A stretch of 64,000 nucleotides of DNA, from contig NZ_AP019782.1 in NCBI RefSeq assembly GCF_019669985.1, positions 922,501 to 986,500 on the forward strand, written 5' to 3'. The notes under the pieces were generated by a model that saw nothing but the letters and a program-made list of their open reading frames with translations, had not been told where the DNA came from and made no database searches. Every line of letters begins with the position of its first letter. Position 1 is the first letter of the stretch. The DNA is from Methylogaea oryzae (GTDB lineage: Bacteria > Pseudomonadota > Gammaproteobacteria > Methylococcales > Methylococcaceae). The position numbers were made by a program, and so were the translations under genes. Below, in pieces: positions 1 through 8,699 of the stretch.

Positions 1-399
1 GTGGTGACGGCCGCCCAATGGGCCGGCGTGCACGAGCTGATTTTGCGCCTGCCGCAGGGCTACGACACCCGCCTGGCGGGGCATACGGCCCTGTCGGCCG
101 GGCAGCAGCAGCGTTTGGGCATCGCGCGCGCCCTCTACGGCGCGCCCGCCTTGATCGTGTTGGACGAACCCAATTCCAACCTGGATCAGGCCGGCGACAT
201 CGCCTTGCTGGATACGCTGTCCACCTTGAAGCAACAGGGAAAAACCGTCGTCATCGTCACCCACCGCACCCATACCTTGGAGGCCGTGGACAAGATACTC
301 CTGCTGGTGGACGGCCGCATCGCCGCGCTCGGTCCTTGCGAAGAGGTGCTGAAGGTGATGGCGCAGGTCAACCCGACGGTATTCCGGCGAACCCAATGA
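1..399 (+). CDS. Type I secretion ABC transporter, C-terminal ATPase part (5' truncated)
   Basis: This is the last 132 residues of an ABC exporter; the gene starts left of the window. The visible part holds the signature LSAGQQQRLGIARAL, a Walker B stretch LIVLDEP, a D-loop (SNLDQAG) and the switch histidine in VTHRTH, so the nucleotide-binding domain is intact from the signature onward. The order ABC exporter, HlyD adaptor, TolC-like protein makes it the inner-membrane motor of a PrtD/HlyB-type type I secretion system, which would export the VCBS protein encoded at 4542-7436. It ends 28 bp before the adaptor start, so the two are surely co-transcribed. The transmembrane domain cannot be assessed. 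Confidence 0.9.
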   Translation: MVTAAQWAGVHELILRLPQGYDTRLAGHTALSAGQQQRLGIARALYGAPALIVLDEPNSNLDQAGDIALLDTLSTLKQQGKTVVIVTHRTHTLEAVDKILLLVDGRIAALGPCEEVLKVMAQVNPTVFRRTQ

Positions 400-426
400 T
401 ATTTGCCGCGGCAGGAGAATAGCCCC

Positions 427-1758
427 ATGTTCGCTTGGTTGGATGATTTGCAAAAGCCGCTGTCCAGCGGAGACGATCGCGCTTTCCGGCGCCTGGGGCT
501 ATGGCTGGTGTTCTGGGTTTTCGGCGTGTTCGGCATTTGGGCCGCGCTGGCGCCTTTAAACAGCGCCGCGCTGGCGCCCGGCGTGATCGCCGTCGAGTCT
601 TATCGCAAGACGGTGCAGCACTTGGAAGGGGGCATCATCCGCTCCATCGCCGTGCACGACGGCGATTTGGTCGTCAAGGGCCAGGTCCTGGCGGAGCTGG
701 ACGACACCGCGTCCCGCGCCCAGTTGGAGGTATTCCGCGGCCAGTACTACATCGACGCCGCCCGCGAAGCGCGCTTGGCGGCTTTGCGCGACGGGCTGGA
801 TCGGGTCGTTTACCCGAGCGAGTGGCTGGAGTCCGGCGATCCTCGCGCCGGCGAGGCCATGCAGGTGCAAAACCAAACGTTTCTAGGGCGCAAGACCGCG
901 CACGAAAACGAAAAAGCCGTTTACCGCCGCCAGATCGAGCAGTTGCAGGCCAAATTGCAGGGCTTGCGCGCGCAGAAACGCGGCCGCGAGCGCCTGGTGA
1001 ACTCTTACCGCAGCGAGTTGCAGGATTTCCGCAGCTTGCTGGAAGAAGGCTTCACGGAAAAGCAAAAAGTGCGCGAGCTGGAGCGCAACTTGGCGGACAA
1101 CGAAGGCCAAATGGGCGGCTTGCAGTCGGATATCGCCGCCACGGAGTTGGAAATCGGCGAAACCGAGTTGAAAATCACGCAGTTGGAGAAGGAGTTGCAG
1201 CGCGAGGTCGCCAAGGAACTGGGCGAAGTGCAGGAACATTTGTTCGAGCTGAAAGAAAAAATCCAATCCCTGGAGTCGACCGTCAACCGCACCGTGGTCA
1301 CCGCCCCGGAGTCCGGCATGGTCCTGGGCTTGTCCGTGCACACCCTCGGCGCGGTCATTCCGCCGGGAGGCAATATCTTGGACATCGTGCCGCAAAGGGA
1401 AAAGCTGATTGTCGAGGCGCAAGTGTCGCTGACCGACATCGACCGGGTTAAACTGGGCCAGCCTGCGGAGGTGCGCTTCAGCGCGTTCAAGGCGAGGGAA
1501 ACGCCGAAAACCGAGGGCCGGCTCATCAGCCTGTCGGCCGACCGTATCGTCGACCAGCGCAACAAAGACGTGCCGCCTTATTATCTTGCCCGCGTCGAGG
1601 TGGCGCCGGAGAGCCTTGAGAAATTACGGAAACAAGGCTTGGAATTGGTGCCCGGTATGCCCGCCGAAGTATTGATCGGCACGGGCTCGCGCACTTTGTT
1701 GCAGTATTTGACTCAACCGTTGAGCGACAGTTTTGCGCGCTCCTTTATCGAAGACTAA
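427..1758 (+). CDS. HlyD-family type I secretion periplasmic adaptor
   Basis: A 443-residue membrane-fusion protein linking the ABC exporter to the outer-membrane channel. One transmembrane helix lies at about residues 25-45. It is followed by a lipoyl-like half-motif (HLEGGIIRSIAVHDGDLV), a long Glu/Gln-rich coiled coil (about 100-285), the second lipoyl half (TVVTAPESGMVLGL) and the family C-terminus (PGMPAEVLIGTGSRTLLQYL). I chose ATG 427 because AGGAG at 413-417 precedes it by 9 nt; an in-frame TTG at 403 has no such support. The length is normal for PrtE/HlyD proteins. It lies between the ABC protein and TolC in one operon. Confidence 0.93.
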   Translation: MFAWLDDLQKPLSSGDDRAFRRLGLWLVFWVFGVFGIWAALAPLNSAALAPGVIAVESYRKTVQHLEGGIIRSIAVHDGDLVVKGQVLAELDDTASRAQLEVFRGQYYIDAAREARLAALRDGLDRVVYPSEWLESGDPRAGEAMQVQNQTFLGRKTAHENEKAVYRRQIEQLQAKLQGLRAQKRGRERLVNSYRSELQDFRSLLEEGFTEKQKVRELERNLADNEGQMGGLQSDIAATELEIGETELKITQLEKELQREVAKELGEVQEHLFELKEKIQSLESTVNRTVVTAPESGMVLGLSVHTLGAVIPPGGNILDIVPQREKLIVEAQVSLTDIDRVKLGQPAEVRFSAFKARETPKTEGRLISLSADRIVDQRNKDVPPYYLARVEVAPESLEKLRKQGLELVPGMPAEVLIGTGSRTLLQYLTQPLSDSFARSFIED

Positions 1759-1762
1759 GCGT

Positions 1763-3118
1763 ATGTGGTTGCGGCGTATTGTATTGGTCGTATCGTTGTC
1801 GGCCGTTGCCGGGGATAACGTTTGGGCCACGGATTTGTTGGAACTGTACGAGCAAACCCTGGCCACCCATCCGCTCATCAAGGGGCACGAGTTCTCCATC
1901 GAAAAAGCCGAGGCCGAAAAAGACCAGGCGCTCAGCAAATTGCTGCCGCAAGTGTCGGCCGTCGGCAATTTGTCGTGGAACGAGATGACGCAACCCCAGA
2001 CCAATACGACCACCCGGCAAACGTCTTCCCAAACCAACCAGTACGAAGGCACGCGCGGCATCGTTCAGGCCAAGCAGGCGCTGTTCGACCTGCCGTCTTT
2101 TTTGCGTTGGCAGGGCGCCAAATCGGTAGTGCTGCAATCGGAACAGGAACTGGAAGCCGCCCGCATGAGCGTCAGCGCGGATCTGGTCGTCCGTTACCTG
2201 GATACGCTGCAGGCGGAAGACGAGCTGCGTTACCTGCAAGGGGAAAAGGCGCTGACCGAAGGCGACATGAAGCGCATCCGTCGCATGCACGAGCTGAAAT
2301 TGGTGCAGGTGACCGATCTATACGAGGTCGAAGCCTATTACCAATCCTTGCTGAGCAAAGAGTTGGAGGCGGCCGGGGTCCGCGAAATCGCGTTGGAAAA
2401 ACTCCACGAAACCAGCGGTACGCCGGTTACCGCCATACAGCCGCTGAACGAAGCGCTGTTGCCGCCGCTGTCCGGCGACGTCAACCAGTGGGTGGCGGAT
2501 GCGCTCAGCGGCCATCCTAGCGTACTGGCCTTGAGCCATTCCATCGAGGCGGCGCAAAAGCTCATCTACGGCGCCCATATGGAACACGCGCCGCAGGTGG
2601 CTTTGCAGGTGTCCGAAACCTATGCCGACAACGGCGGTTACGATAACCGGCAATTGCCGCACTACAACGTCGGCACCGTGGGATTGCAGTTGAACGTGCC
2701 CATCTATTCGGGCGGCGCGGTCGAGGCCGGCGCGAGGAACGCGGTCGCCAACTACCATCAAAGCCTGGAAAAACGCACGGAAAAATTGCGCGAGATCGAG
2801 CGCGAGACCCGCACCGCCTACGTGCAGGCGCGCACTTGGCGGGCGCGCATCGAATCCAGCGAGCAAGAGGTGAAAGCCCGCGAAAAAGCCAGGGACGCGC
2901 AGCAGAGAAGCTACGAATTGGGCGTGACCACCATCGTGGACGTGCTGGAGTCCAAGAAGAATTGGCTGAAGGCGTTGTTCGAGCACGCCAAGGCCCGCTA
3001 CGAATTTATCCGCTCCCTGGTGGCTTTGAAGCTCTGGCGCGGAACACTGGACCGGCCGGATATCGAAGAAATCAACGCTTGGCTGGACCGGCGCAACGTG
3101 GCGGTTTCCGCGCGCTGA
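1763..3118 (+). CDS. TolC-family outer-membrane channel protein
   Basis: A 451-residue outer-membrane efflux protein with two OEP repeats. The start ATG 1763 gives a convincing signal peptide (MWLRRIVLVVSLSAVAGDNVWA, cut near residue 22-24); an in-frame TTG at 1733 would overlap hlyD and spoil it. The mature part begins with DLLELYEQTLATHPLIK and carries the heptad-rich helices and the GxxTxxDVLES-type motif (ELGVTTIVDVLESKK) seen near the C-terminus of TolC/PrtF proteins. It follows the adaptor gene by 4 bp and completes the exporter set. Confidence 0.93.
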   Translation: MWLRRIVLVVSLSAVAGDNVWATDLLELYEQTLATHPLIKGHEFSIEKAEAEKDQALSKLLPQVSAVGNLSWNEMTQPQTNTTTRQTSSQTNQYEGTRGIVQAKQALFDLPSFLRWQGAKSVVLQSEQELEAARMSVSADLVVRYLDTLQAEDELRYLQGEKALTEGDMKRIRRMHELKLVQVTDLYEVEAYYQSLLSKELEAAGVREIALEKLHETSGTPVTAIQPLNEALLPPLSGDVNQWVADALSGHPSVLALSHSIEAAQKLIYGAHMEHAPQVALQVSETYADNGGYDNRQLPHYNVGTVGLQLNVPIYSGGAVEAGARNAVANYHQSLEKRTEKLREIERETRTAYVQARTWRARIESSEQEVKAREKARDAQQRSYELGVTTIVDVLESKKNWLKALFEHAKARYEFIRSLVALKLWRGTLDRPDIEEINAWLDRRNVAVSAR

Positions 3119-3655
3119 AGCCGGCTAGGCCCGCCGCGCGTCGGGCCGGAACTTCCTCGACTTACTTGACGTCTTCAAGCCGCGACCCGGGCAGGGGGGG
3201 GCGGCGCTGTTGTTCCCCGCACGGTTTTTCCCGTTTCCTCATCGATTCGATAAGGGAAAGCGGATACATGCCCGGAGATATTTCGCATCGAAAGGGCGCG
3301 TGCGGGCAAGGCATAAGGAATAGCTTAGGCGAGGATGTCGCCGACATAAATCGCGCCCGGTGCTGGGAGTCGTTCGGCGGTTGGGCGGTTCCAATCGAGC
3401 ACCGGCTTAGTGCGGGCGCCCATGCTTAGGCGCGGTTTGGATATCAAACATTAAGACTTTGTTATTTTTAGGTTAATTTCTTCTTATTTTGTCGGGTGTG
3501 GGTTTTGCGCCTGAATAAAACAAAGTGATTATTGTTTTCGTGACCGTGTGCGTAGACTGCCTCGCACAGGGTTTCGCCATGGCGGGACCCATTTGGATTC
3601 TTCACTTGCGCGAGTCGCTCGACGACTGGCGCAGCGAACGCCGCCACGGTTACCG
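3119..3655 (+). other. Intergenic region with AT-rich promoter-like stretch
   Basis: A 537-bp gap between the secretion operon and the regulator gene. Bases 3119-3430 are GC-rich with no convincing gene; a short ORF starting near 3268 has no ribosome site or recognisable product. Bases about 3440-3540 are strikingly AT-rich for this genome (runs such as GTTATTTTTAGGTTAATTT), which is where promoters and regulator sites for the downstream gene would be expected. I could not place a convincing -35/-10 pair. Confidence 0.4.
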
Positions 3656-4366
3656 ATGCCCGATAAATTCCCCCCCATAGTCAGCGCCGCCTCGGGTCAA
3701 GGCCCGGTCGCGATTCCTGTTGTCGATCGGCGCGGCCAGTCGCGGCGCGCGCAAGACCGCGTGATCGACGACCTGCATTCGACGTTTTCCAGTTCCCATT
3801 GCCATACGTGCCTGGAGCGCATGAGCGACGCCGCGCTGTTGCTGGACAGCGAAATGCGGGTTTTATTTATGTCGCCGTCGTTCCGCTCCATGGTGCAAAC
3901 GCCCGATGAGCTGTTCGTATTGGCGCCGAAATTCGGTTTGCGCGATCCCGCCGACGCCAGGCGCCTGGCGGAGCTTTTGTCCGCGCCCTCCCAGGACAAC
4001 GAAAAGCCCTGCTTGATGCTGCACGAGGGGGGGAGCCCCATTCCCTTGCTGTTGACGGTGTTTCGCTTGCCCAAGCCCAAAACGCCCGACCTCGGCAACG
4101 TAGCGAGCTTTTTGATCCTGTTGCGCGACTCGTCCCGCTTCCCGCAACAGCAATGGCAGCTGTTCATCGATCAATTCCAGCTGACTTCGGCGGAGGCCCG
4201 CCTGTGCCGTGCCTTGGCGGACGGGTTGACGCTCAGCGGCTACTGCGAGCAATGGCGCGTCACCGCCAACACGGCCCGCAGCCAGCTTAAGGACATTTTC
4301 GCCAAGACGTCCACGCGGCGCCAGGTGGACCTGACCCGGCTGATTTTTCTGTTCACCCGTGGATAA
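3656..4366 (+). CDS. LuxR-type HTH transcriptional regulator with PAS-like sensor region
   Basis: A 236-residue protein. The C-terminal 60 residues are a LuxR/GerE-type helix-turn-helix: FQLTSAEARLCRALADGLTLSGYCEQWRVTANTARSQLKDIFAKTSTRRQVDLTRL, with the LT-x-AEARL, NTARSQLK and F-x-KT-x-xRRQ-x-x-L positions expected of that family. The N-terminal part (about residues 55-165) resembles a PAS-like fold (MSDAALLLDSEMRVLFMSPSFRSM). It holds a CHTC motif near residue 48-51 that might bind a metal or act in redox sensing, which is inference. ATG 3656 starts a plausible protein; upstream in-frame extension is Arg-rich and unsupported. Its position between the exporter and the secreted protein suggests local control of that system. 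Confidence 0.75.
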   Translation: MPDKFPPIVSAASGQGPVAIPVVDRRGQSRRAQDRVIDDLHSTFSSSHCHTCLERMSDAALLLDSEMRVLFMSPSFRSMVQTPDELFVLAPKFGLRDPADARRLAELLSAPSQDNEKPCLMLHEGGSPIPLLLTVFRLPKPKTPDLGNVASFLILLRDSSRFPQQQWQLFIDQFQLTSAEARLCRALADGLTLSGYCEQWRVTANTARSQLKDIFAKTSTRRQVDLTRLIFLFTRG

Positions 4367-4541
4367 AACGAAAAAAGCCGAAATTGCCCCCCAAATGGGT
4401 GATGCGGTTAACACTATTCGGCAGCTAATCTTTCTGCCAAGGTCCGACACCGGATCGATTTGCTTTCACAGGTCGCCGCAAAGCGCTGGAAGAGCAGGTT
4501 CTAGGTCCTAAACGAATATAGATAACAAGAGGTACACCACC

Positions 4542-7436
4542 ATGGCCGCTCAAACTACCATCAAAGTCGCTACGATCACCGGCGCAGCCAAGGACGACTC
4601 CTTTTCGCTGACTGAGGACTCCAACGTTTCCAACCTCAATGTGCTGAGCAACGATCCGGGTTCCGCCAAAATCTATTCGCTGGCGCAAAACACTTCCGGC
4701 CTGACCTCCACCAGCCAGTATCCGGTCGTCAATAGCCTGACCCTGGCCAGCGGCGCCTCCATCAGCATCAACCCGGACGGCACCATTCATTACGACGCGG
4801 CCGGCATCAAGGGGCTGCAGAGCCTCGCCGCAGGCGAAACGTACACCGATACGTTCACCTACACGATCCGCATGGCGAACGGCGCGCTGAGCACCGCCAC
4901 CGCCACCGTCACCATCGTGGGCGAGAACGATGCGCCGGTCATCACCAACGCCACCAGCGAGCTGGTGGGCAGCGTGCAAGAAGACAACAAAACCTCGGTC
5001 AGCGGCCAGCTTTCCGCCACCGACGTGGACCACGGCGCCACCCAAACCTGGAGCGTACAAGGCTCCGCCGCGGGCACCTACGGCAACTTGGCCGTGGACA
5101 GCACCGGCAAGTGGACCTATAGCCTCAACAACGATTCCTCCAACGTACAGTCCCTGGCGGCAGGCGAGCACCACACCGAAAGCTTCACGGTGCGTGTCAC
5201 CGACGACAAAGGCGCTTTCGTGGACCAGACGGTTACTGTTACCGTCAACGGCACCAACGACGCGCCGGTGGTCAGCGGCGCGGTGACGGGCGCAGCGACG
5301 GAAGACGGCGCCAGCTCCAGCCTGAACGCCCTGGCCAACGCCAGTGACGTGGACCACAACACGACGCTGAATGTGACGAATGTGCCGACGACTTTGCCGG
5401 CAGGCGTCAGCTACGACGCCGGCACCCACACCTTCACCCTGAACCCGGGCAACGCGGCGTACCAGTCCCTGGCGCAAGGCGAAACGACCACGGTGACGGT
5501 GAACTACAGCGTGAGCGACGGCATCACCAGCACGCCGGCCACGGCAAGCTGGACGGTGACGGGCACCAACGACGCGCCGGTGGTGAGCGGCGCAGTGACG
5601 GGCACGGCGACGGAAGACGGCGCTAGCTCCAGCCTGAACGCCCTGGCCAACGCCAGCGACGTGGACAACAACACGACGCTGAGCGTGACGGACGTGCCGT
5701 CCACGCTGCCGGCGGGCGTCAGCTTCGACGCGCAAACCAACACCTTCACCCTGAACCCGGGCAACGCGGCGTACCAGTCCCTGGCGCAAGGCGAAACGAC
5801 CACGGTGACGGTGAACTACAGCGTGAGCGACGGCATCACCAGCACGCCGGCCACGGCGAGCTGGACGGTGACGGGCACCAACGACGCGCCGGTGGTGAGC
5901 GGCGCAGTGACGGGCACGGCGACGGAAGACGGCGCTAGCTCCAGCCTGAACGCCCTGGCCAACGCCAGCGACGTGGACAACAACACGACGCTGAGCGTGA
6001 CGGACGTGCCGTCCACGCTGCCGGCGGGCGTCAGCTTCGACGCGCAAACCAACACCTTCACCCTGAACCCGGGCAACGCGGCGTACCAGTCCCTGGCGCA
6101 AGGCGAAACGACCACGGTGACGGTGAACTACAGCGTGAGCGACGGCATCACCAGCACGCCGGCCACGGCAAGCTGGACGGTGACGGGCACCAACGACGCA
6201 CCGGTGATTGACGCCGGTAGCGTGGCGACGGGCAGTGTGCAGGAGGATGTGAAGACCGCGGTCAGCGGCCAGCTGACGGCGACCGACGTGGATAACGGCG
6301 CGACCCAGAGCTGGAGCGTGCAGGGTTCCGCCGACGGCACCTACGGCAGCCTGGCGGTGGACGGCACCGGCCAATGGACTTACACCCTTCACAACAGCGC
6401 AGCCAACGTGCAGGCTTTGGCGGCCGGCGAGAGCCACACCGAAACCTTCACGGTGCGGGTGGCCGACGAACACGGCGCTTATTCCGACCAGACGGTCAAC
6501 GTTACCGTAACCGGCAGCAACGACGCGGCGGCGATCAGCGGCACGAATGCCGGCTCGGTGATCGAAGACGGCACGACCCTGGCCAGCGGCACTTTGGGCG
6601 TATTGGACAAGGACGCCGGTCAAAGCACGTTTGCCGGCGTTAGCGGCAGCCAACTGCACGGCGATTACGGCAACTTCACGTTCGACGCCGGCACCGGCGA
6701 ATGGACCTACGCTCTGCGCAACGGCGATGCCAATGTCCAGGCGTTGGGCGCCGGTACGGTGGTTCACGATTCGTTGACGGTGACTTCGCTGGACGGTAGC
6801 GCCAGCAAGGTGATCACCGTCGACGTCAACGGCACCAACGACGTCGCGACGATTACCGGCACCAACACCGGTGCGGTTAAAGAAGATGTCACGCTCACCG
6901 CCGCGGGCGACTTGGACGTGACCGACGTGGACAGCGGCCAAAGCACGTTCGCTGCGGTCAGCGATACGGCGCTGCACGGCACCTACGGCAACTTCACGTT
7001 CAATTCGGGCACCGGCGCGTGGACCTATTCCCTGCGCAACGCCGATGCGAACGTGCAAAACTTGAAATCCGGCGAGTTCTACCACGACACGCTGCTGGTG
7101 CAGTCGGCAGACCTCAGCGCATCCACGCTGATCGACGTGACCGTGGGCGGCACCGACGACGTGACGAGCGATACGTTCAGAGTGTCGAACGGCAACGGCA
7201 ACAGCCAGCAAGTGATGATCTCCGGGTTCGATAACAACGACTTCGTCCAGTACTCCAAGAGCCTGGCTTGGCGCGGCGATGTGTCGTTGCAAGACGTGAA
7301 CGGCGACGGCAAGCAAGACCTGGTCACGCATTTCGACGTTACCAACGGCAGAGCCGCGACGACGGAAGTCGTGCTGTTGGGCTACGAGCAAACCGCCGAT
7401 ATCGCTAGCCACTTGGTGCAGAGCACAACCTTCTAA
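4542..7436 (+). CDS. Secreted VCBS-repeat protein, likely type I secretion substrate
   Basis: A 964-residue acidic protein made of about seven beta-sandwich repeats: VCBS-type units (GSVQEDNKTSVSGQL...), three 104-residue units starting APVVSGAVTG, another VCBS unit, and two units of the form SGTNAGSVIEDGT. Each unit ends in the linker GTNDAPV or a variant. There is no N-terminal signal peptide and no GGxGxDxLx RTX nonapeptide. The C-terminal 70 residues include DVNGDGKQDLV, a calcium-loop-like motif, and end in ASHLVQSTTF, compatible with a C-terminal type I signal. AGAGG at 4528-4532 supports ATG 4542. The upstream ABC-HlyD-TolC genes make export by that system very likely. Role (adhesin, matrix or surface-layer protein) is inference. 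Confidence 0.85.
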   Translation: MAAQTTIKVATITGAAKDDSFSLTEDSNVSNLNVLSNDPGSAKIYSLAQNTSGLTSTSQYPVVNSLTLASGASISINPDGTIHYDAAGIKGLQSLAAGETYTDTFTYTIRMANGALSTATATVTIVGENDAPVITNATSELVGSVQEDNKTSVSGQLSATDVDHGATQTWSVQGSAAGTYGNLAVDSTGKWTYSLNNDSSNVQSLAAGEHHTESFTVRVTDDKGAFVDQTVTVTVNGTNDAPVVSGAVTGAATEDGASSSLNALANASDVDHNTTLNVTNVPTTLPAGVSYDAGTHTFTLNPGNAAYQSLAQGETTTVTVNYSVSDGITSTPATASWTVTGTNDAPVVSGAVTGTATEDGASSSLNALANASDVDNNTTLSVTDVPSTLPAGVSFDAQTNTFTLNPGNAAYQSLAQGETTTVTVNYSVSDGITSTPATASWTVTGTNDAPVVSGAVTGTATEDGASSSLNALANASDVDNNTTLSVTDVPSTLPAGVSFDAQTNTFTLNPGNAAYQSLAQGETTTVTVNYSVSDGITSTPATASWTVTGTNDAPVIDAGSVATGSVQEDVKTAVSGQLTATDVDNGATQSWSVQGSADGTYGSLAVDGTGQWTYTLHNSAANVQALAAGESHTETFTVRVADEHGAYSDQTVNVTVTGSNDAAAISGTNAGSVIEDGTTLASGTLGVLDKDAGQSTFAGVSGSQLHGDYGNFTFDAGTGEWTYALRNGDANVQALGAGTVVHDSLTVTSLDGSASKVITVDVNGTNDVATITGTNTGAVKEDVTLTAAGDLDVTDVDSGQSTFAAVSDTALHGTYGNFTFNSGTGAWTYSLRNADANVQNLKSGEFYHDTLLVQSADLSASTLIDVTVGGTDDVTSDTFRVSNGNGNSQQVMISGFDNNDFVQYSKSLAWRGDVSLQDVNGDGKQDLVTHFDVTNGRAATTEVVLLGYEQTADIASHLVQSTTF
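5262..6197 (+). repeat. Three tandem 312-bp coding repeats in the VCBS gene
   Basis: Units start at 5262, 5574 and 5886, each encoding 104 residues beginning APVVSGAVTG. The second and third are almost identical at the DNA level, even at synonymous positions. The first differs in its middle (DHNTTLNVTNVPTT against DNNTTLSVTDVPST). Such identity shows recent duplication or gene conversion. Confidence 0.95.
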
Positions 7437-7514
7437 AGGGGTTGATCCGCGTCCGCTTCCGGGCCGTCGGCTTGGGGGCGGAGAGCGGTTCGTTATGCAT
7501 CGCTGTTCCAGATT

Positions 7515-7542
7515 TAAGGCCGCATTAGCGGCCTTATTTTTT
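7515..7542 (+). terminator. Rho-independent terminator of the VCBS gene
   Basis: A perfect 9-bp stem (TAAGGCCGC / GCGGCCTTA) with an ATTA loop is followed by a T-rich tract. It lies 79 bp after the VCBS stop codon. Confidence 0.9.
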
Positions 7543-7724
7543 GCGATTGGGCGGCAGGTCGCGCTGCCCAGTCTCCCGCTTTATCGAGTTCTATCGCGGC
7601 CGGCGACGGCGTAATCGACAGGCACCGCTTGTCACCCCGCGATTTTGAGGCTTGAATGATGGCCTGGGTGTCGTCGGCCAAATCGGCGGCGAAATCACGG
7701 CGTGTTTCAATCGATAGGTATGGC

Positions 7725-8405
7725 ATGTTGGACGATAAACGCTATCTGGCCGTCATTCCGGCCCGCGCCGGCAGCAAGGGCTTGCCGGGCAAGAACTTGC
7801 TGCCGCTGGGCGGCAAGCCCATGATCGCCTGGAGCATTGAAGCGGCCTCGGCTTCCCGCTACCTGGATAAGGTGATCGTCTCGTCGGAAGACGAGGGCAT
7901 TCTGTCCGTGGGCCGCCGGTGGGGAGCAGACGTGCCGTTCGTGCGTCCGCAGGAGCTGGCGGAGGACGGCACGCCGGGCATCGACGTGGTGCTGCACGCT
8001 TGCCGCGCCGTGCCCGGCTACGATTACGTGGTGCTGTTGCAGCCCACTTCGCCCTTGCGCAGCGCGGAAGACATCGACCGGGCCATCGAGCTATGCCGCG
8101 ATGCCGGCGCGCCGGTGTGCGTCAGCGTCACCAAGCCGGAGAAGTCTCCCTACTGGATGTACTTTGTGGACGAAGCCGGCCACATGGCGCCGGTGGTGGA
8201 CGCCGGCCGGCTGCCGGCTTTGCGCCAGGCGTTGCCGGAGGCTTATGCGCTCAACGGCGCGGTGTACGTGGCGCGCATCGACTGGCTGGAACGCGAGCGG
8301 TCGTTCCTGACGGCGGAAACGGTGGCCTATGTCATGCCGCGCGAACGTTCGGTGGACATCGACACGGCGATGGATTTCAAGCTGGCCGAGGCTTTGATCG
8401 CTTAA
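7725..8405 (+). CDS. CMP-sugar cytidylyltransferase (NeuA/PseF-like)
   Basis: A 226-residue nucleotidyltransferase that would activate a nonulosonic (sialic-like, pseudaminic or legionaminic) acid with CTP. The diagnostic motif IPARAGSKGLPGKN sits at residues 11-24, followed by KPMIAWSIEAA and the substrate-loop region LLQPTSPLRSAEDID. ATG 7725 puts this motif at the usual distance from the start; a longer in-frame start at 7656 adds a poorly conserved leader. It heads a run of four genes with short gaps or overlaps. Nonulosonate biosynthesis genes (NeuB/NeuC or Pse/Leg enzymes) are not in this window, so the exact sugar is unknown. Confidence 0.85.
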   Translation: MLDDKRYLAVIPARAGSKGLPGKNLLPLGGKPMIAWSIEAASASRYLDKVIVSSEDEGILSVGRRWGADVPFVRPQELAEDGTPGIDVVLHACRAVPGYDYVVLLQPTSPLRSAEDIDRAIELCRDAGAPVCVSVTKPEKSPYWMYFVDEAGHMAPVVDAGRLPALRQALPEAYALNGAVYVARIDWLERERSFLTAETVAYVMPRERSVDIDTAMDFKLAEALIA

Positions 8406-8509
8406 GAAAATCCCGCTTCAAGTCGATAAAGGGGGTAGGCGCCGCATCGCGGTCCCGCCGGAAATCGTTACAATGCGATGCCGGCATCCATCTTTTGGAG
8501 GTTAAGCTC

Positions 8510-8686
8510 ATGATCGACGTACTGAAAGGCAATTTCCAGGTGAAGAACAGCGTGCGTGTCGAGGAAAACGGCGAAAAGCCGGCCTCCCTGGAGCAAGAGC
8601 TGCGCGCCCGCGCCCTGAGTTCCATCGGCGGCAGCATGGTGTATGTGGAGCGCACGCCGTTGGCGTGGGACGGTGACAGTGAATGA
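8510..8686 (+). CDS. 58-residue protein of unknown function in the glycan operon
   Basis: A small ORF with an excellent ribosome site: GGAGG at 8497-8501, 8 nt before ATG 8510. The product starts MIDVLKGNFQVKNSVRVEEN, is acidic and soluble, and has no signal peptide, Cys residue or membrane segment. It lies between the cytidylyltransferase and the MptE-like gene; its stop TGA overlaps the ribosome site that appears to drive the next gene, which suggests translational coupling. I do not recognise the family. It could be an assembly partner of the enzymes beside it or a substrate of the downstream radical SAM enzyme; both are speculation. Confidence 0.6.
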   Translation: MIDVLKGNFQVKNSVRVEENGEKPASLEQELRARALSSIGGSMVYVERTPLAWDGDSE

Positions 8687-8699
8687 GGTGAGTTCTTCC

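Noticed and set aside
5262-6197. Regular DNA repeats considered as a CRISPR array
   Set aside because: Units are 312 bp, coding and contiguous, with no short repeat-spacer pattern.
4425-7412. A 995-codon open frame on the minus strand opposite the VCBS gene
   Set aside because: It mirrors the sense repeats, is His/Val/Arg-rich, has no ribosome site and no known domain; it is a by-product of codon bias in the GC-rich repeat gene.
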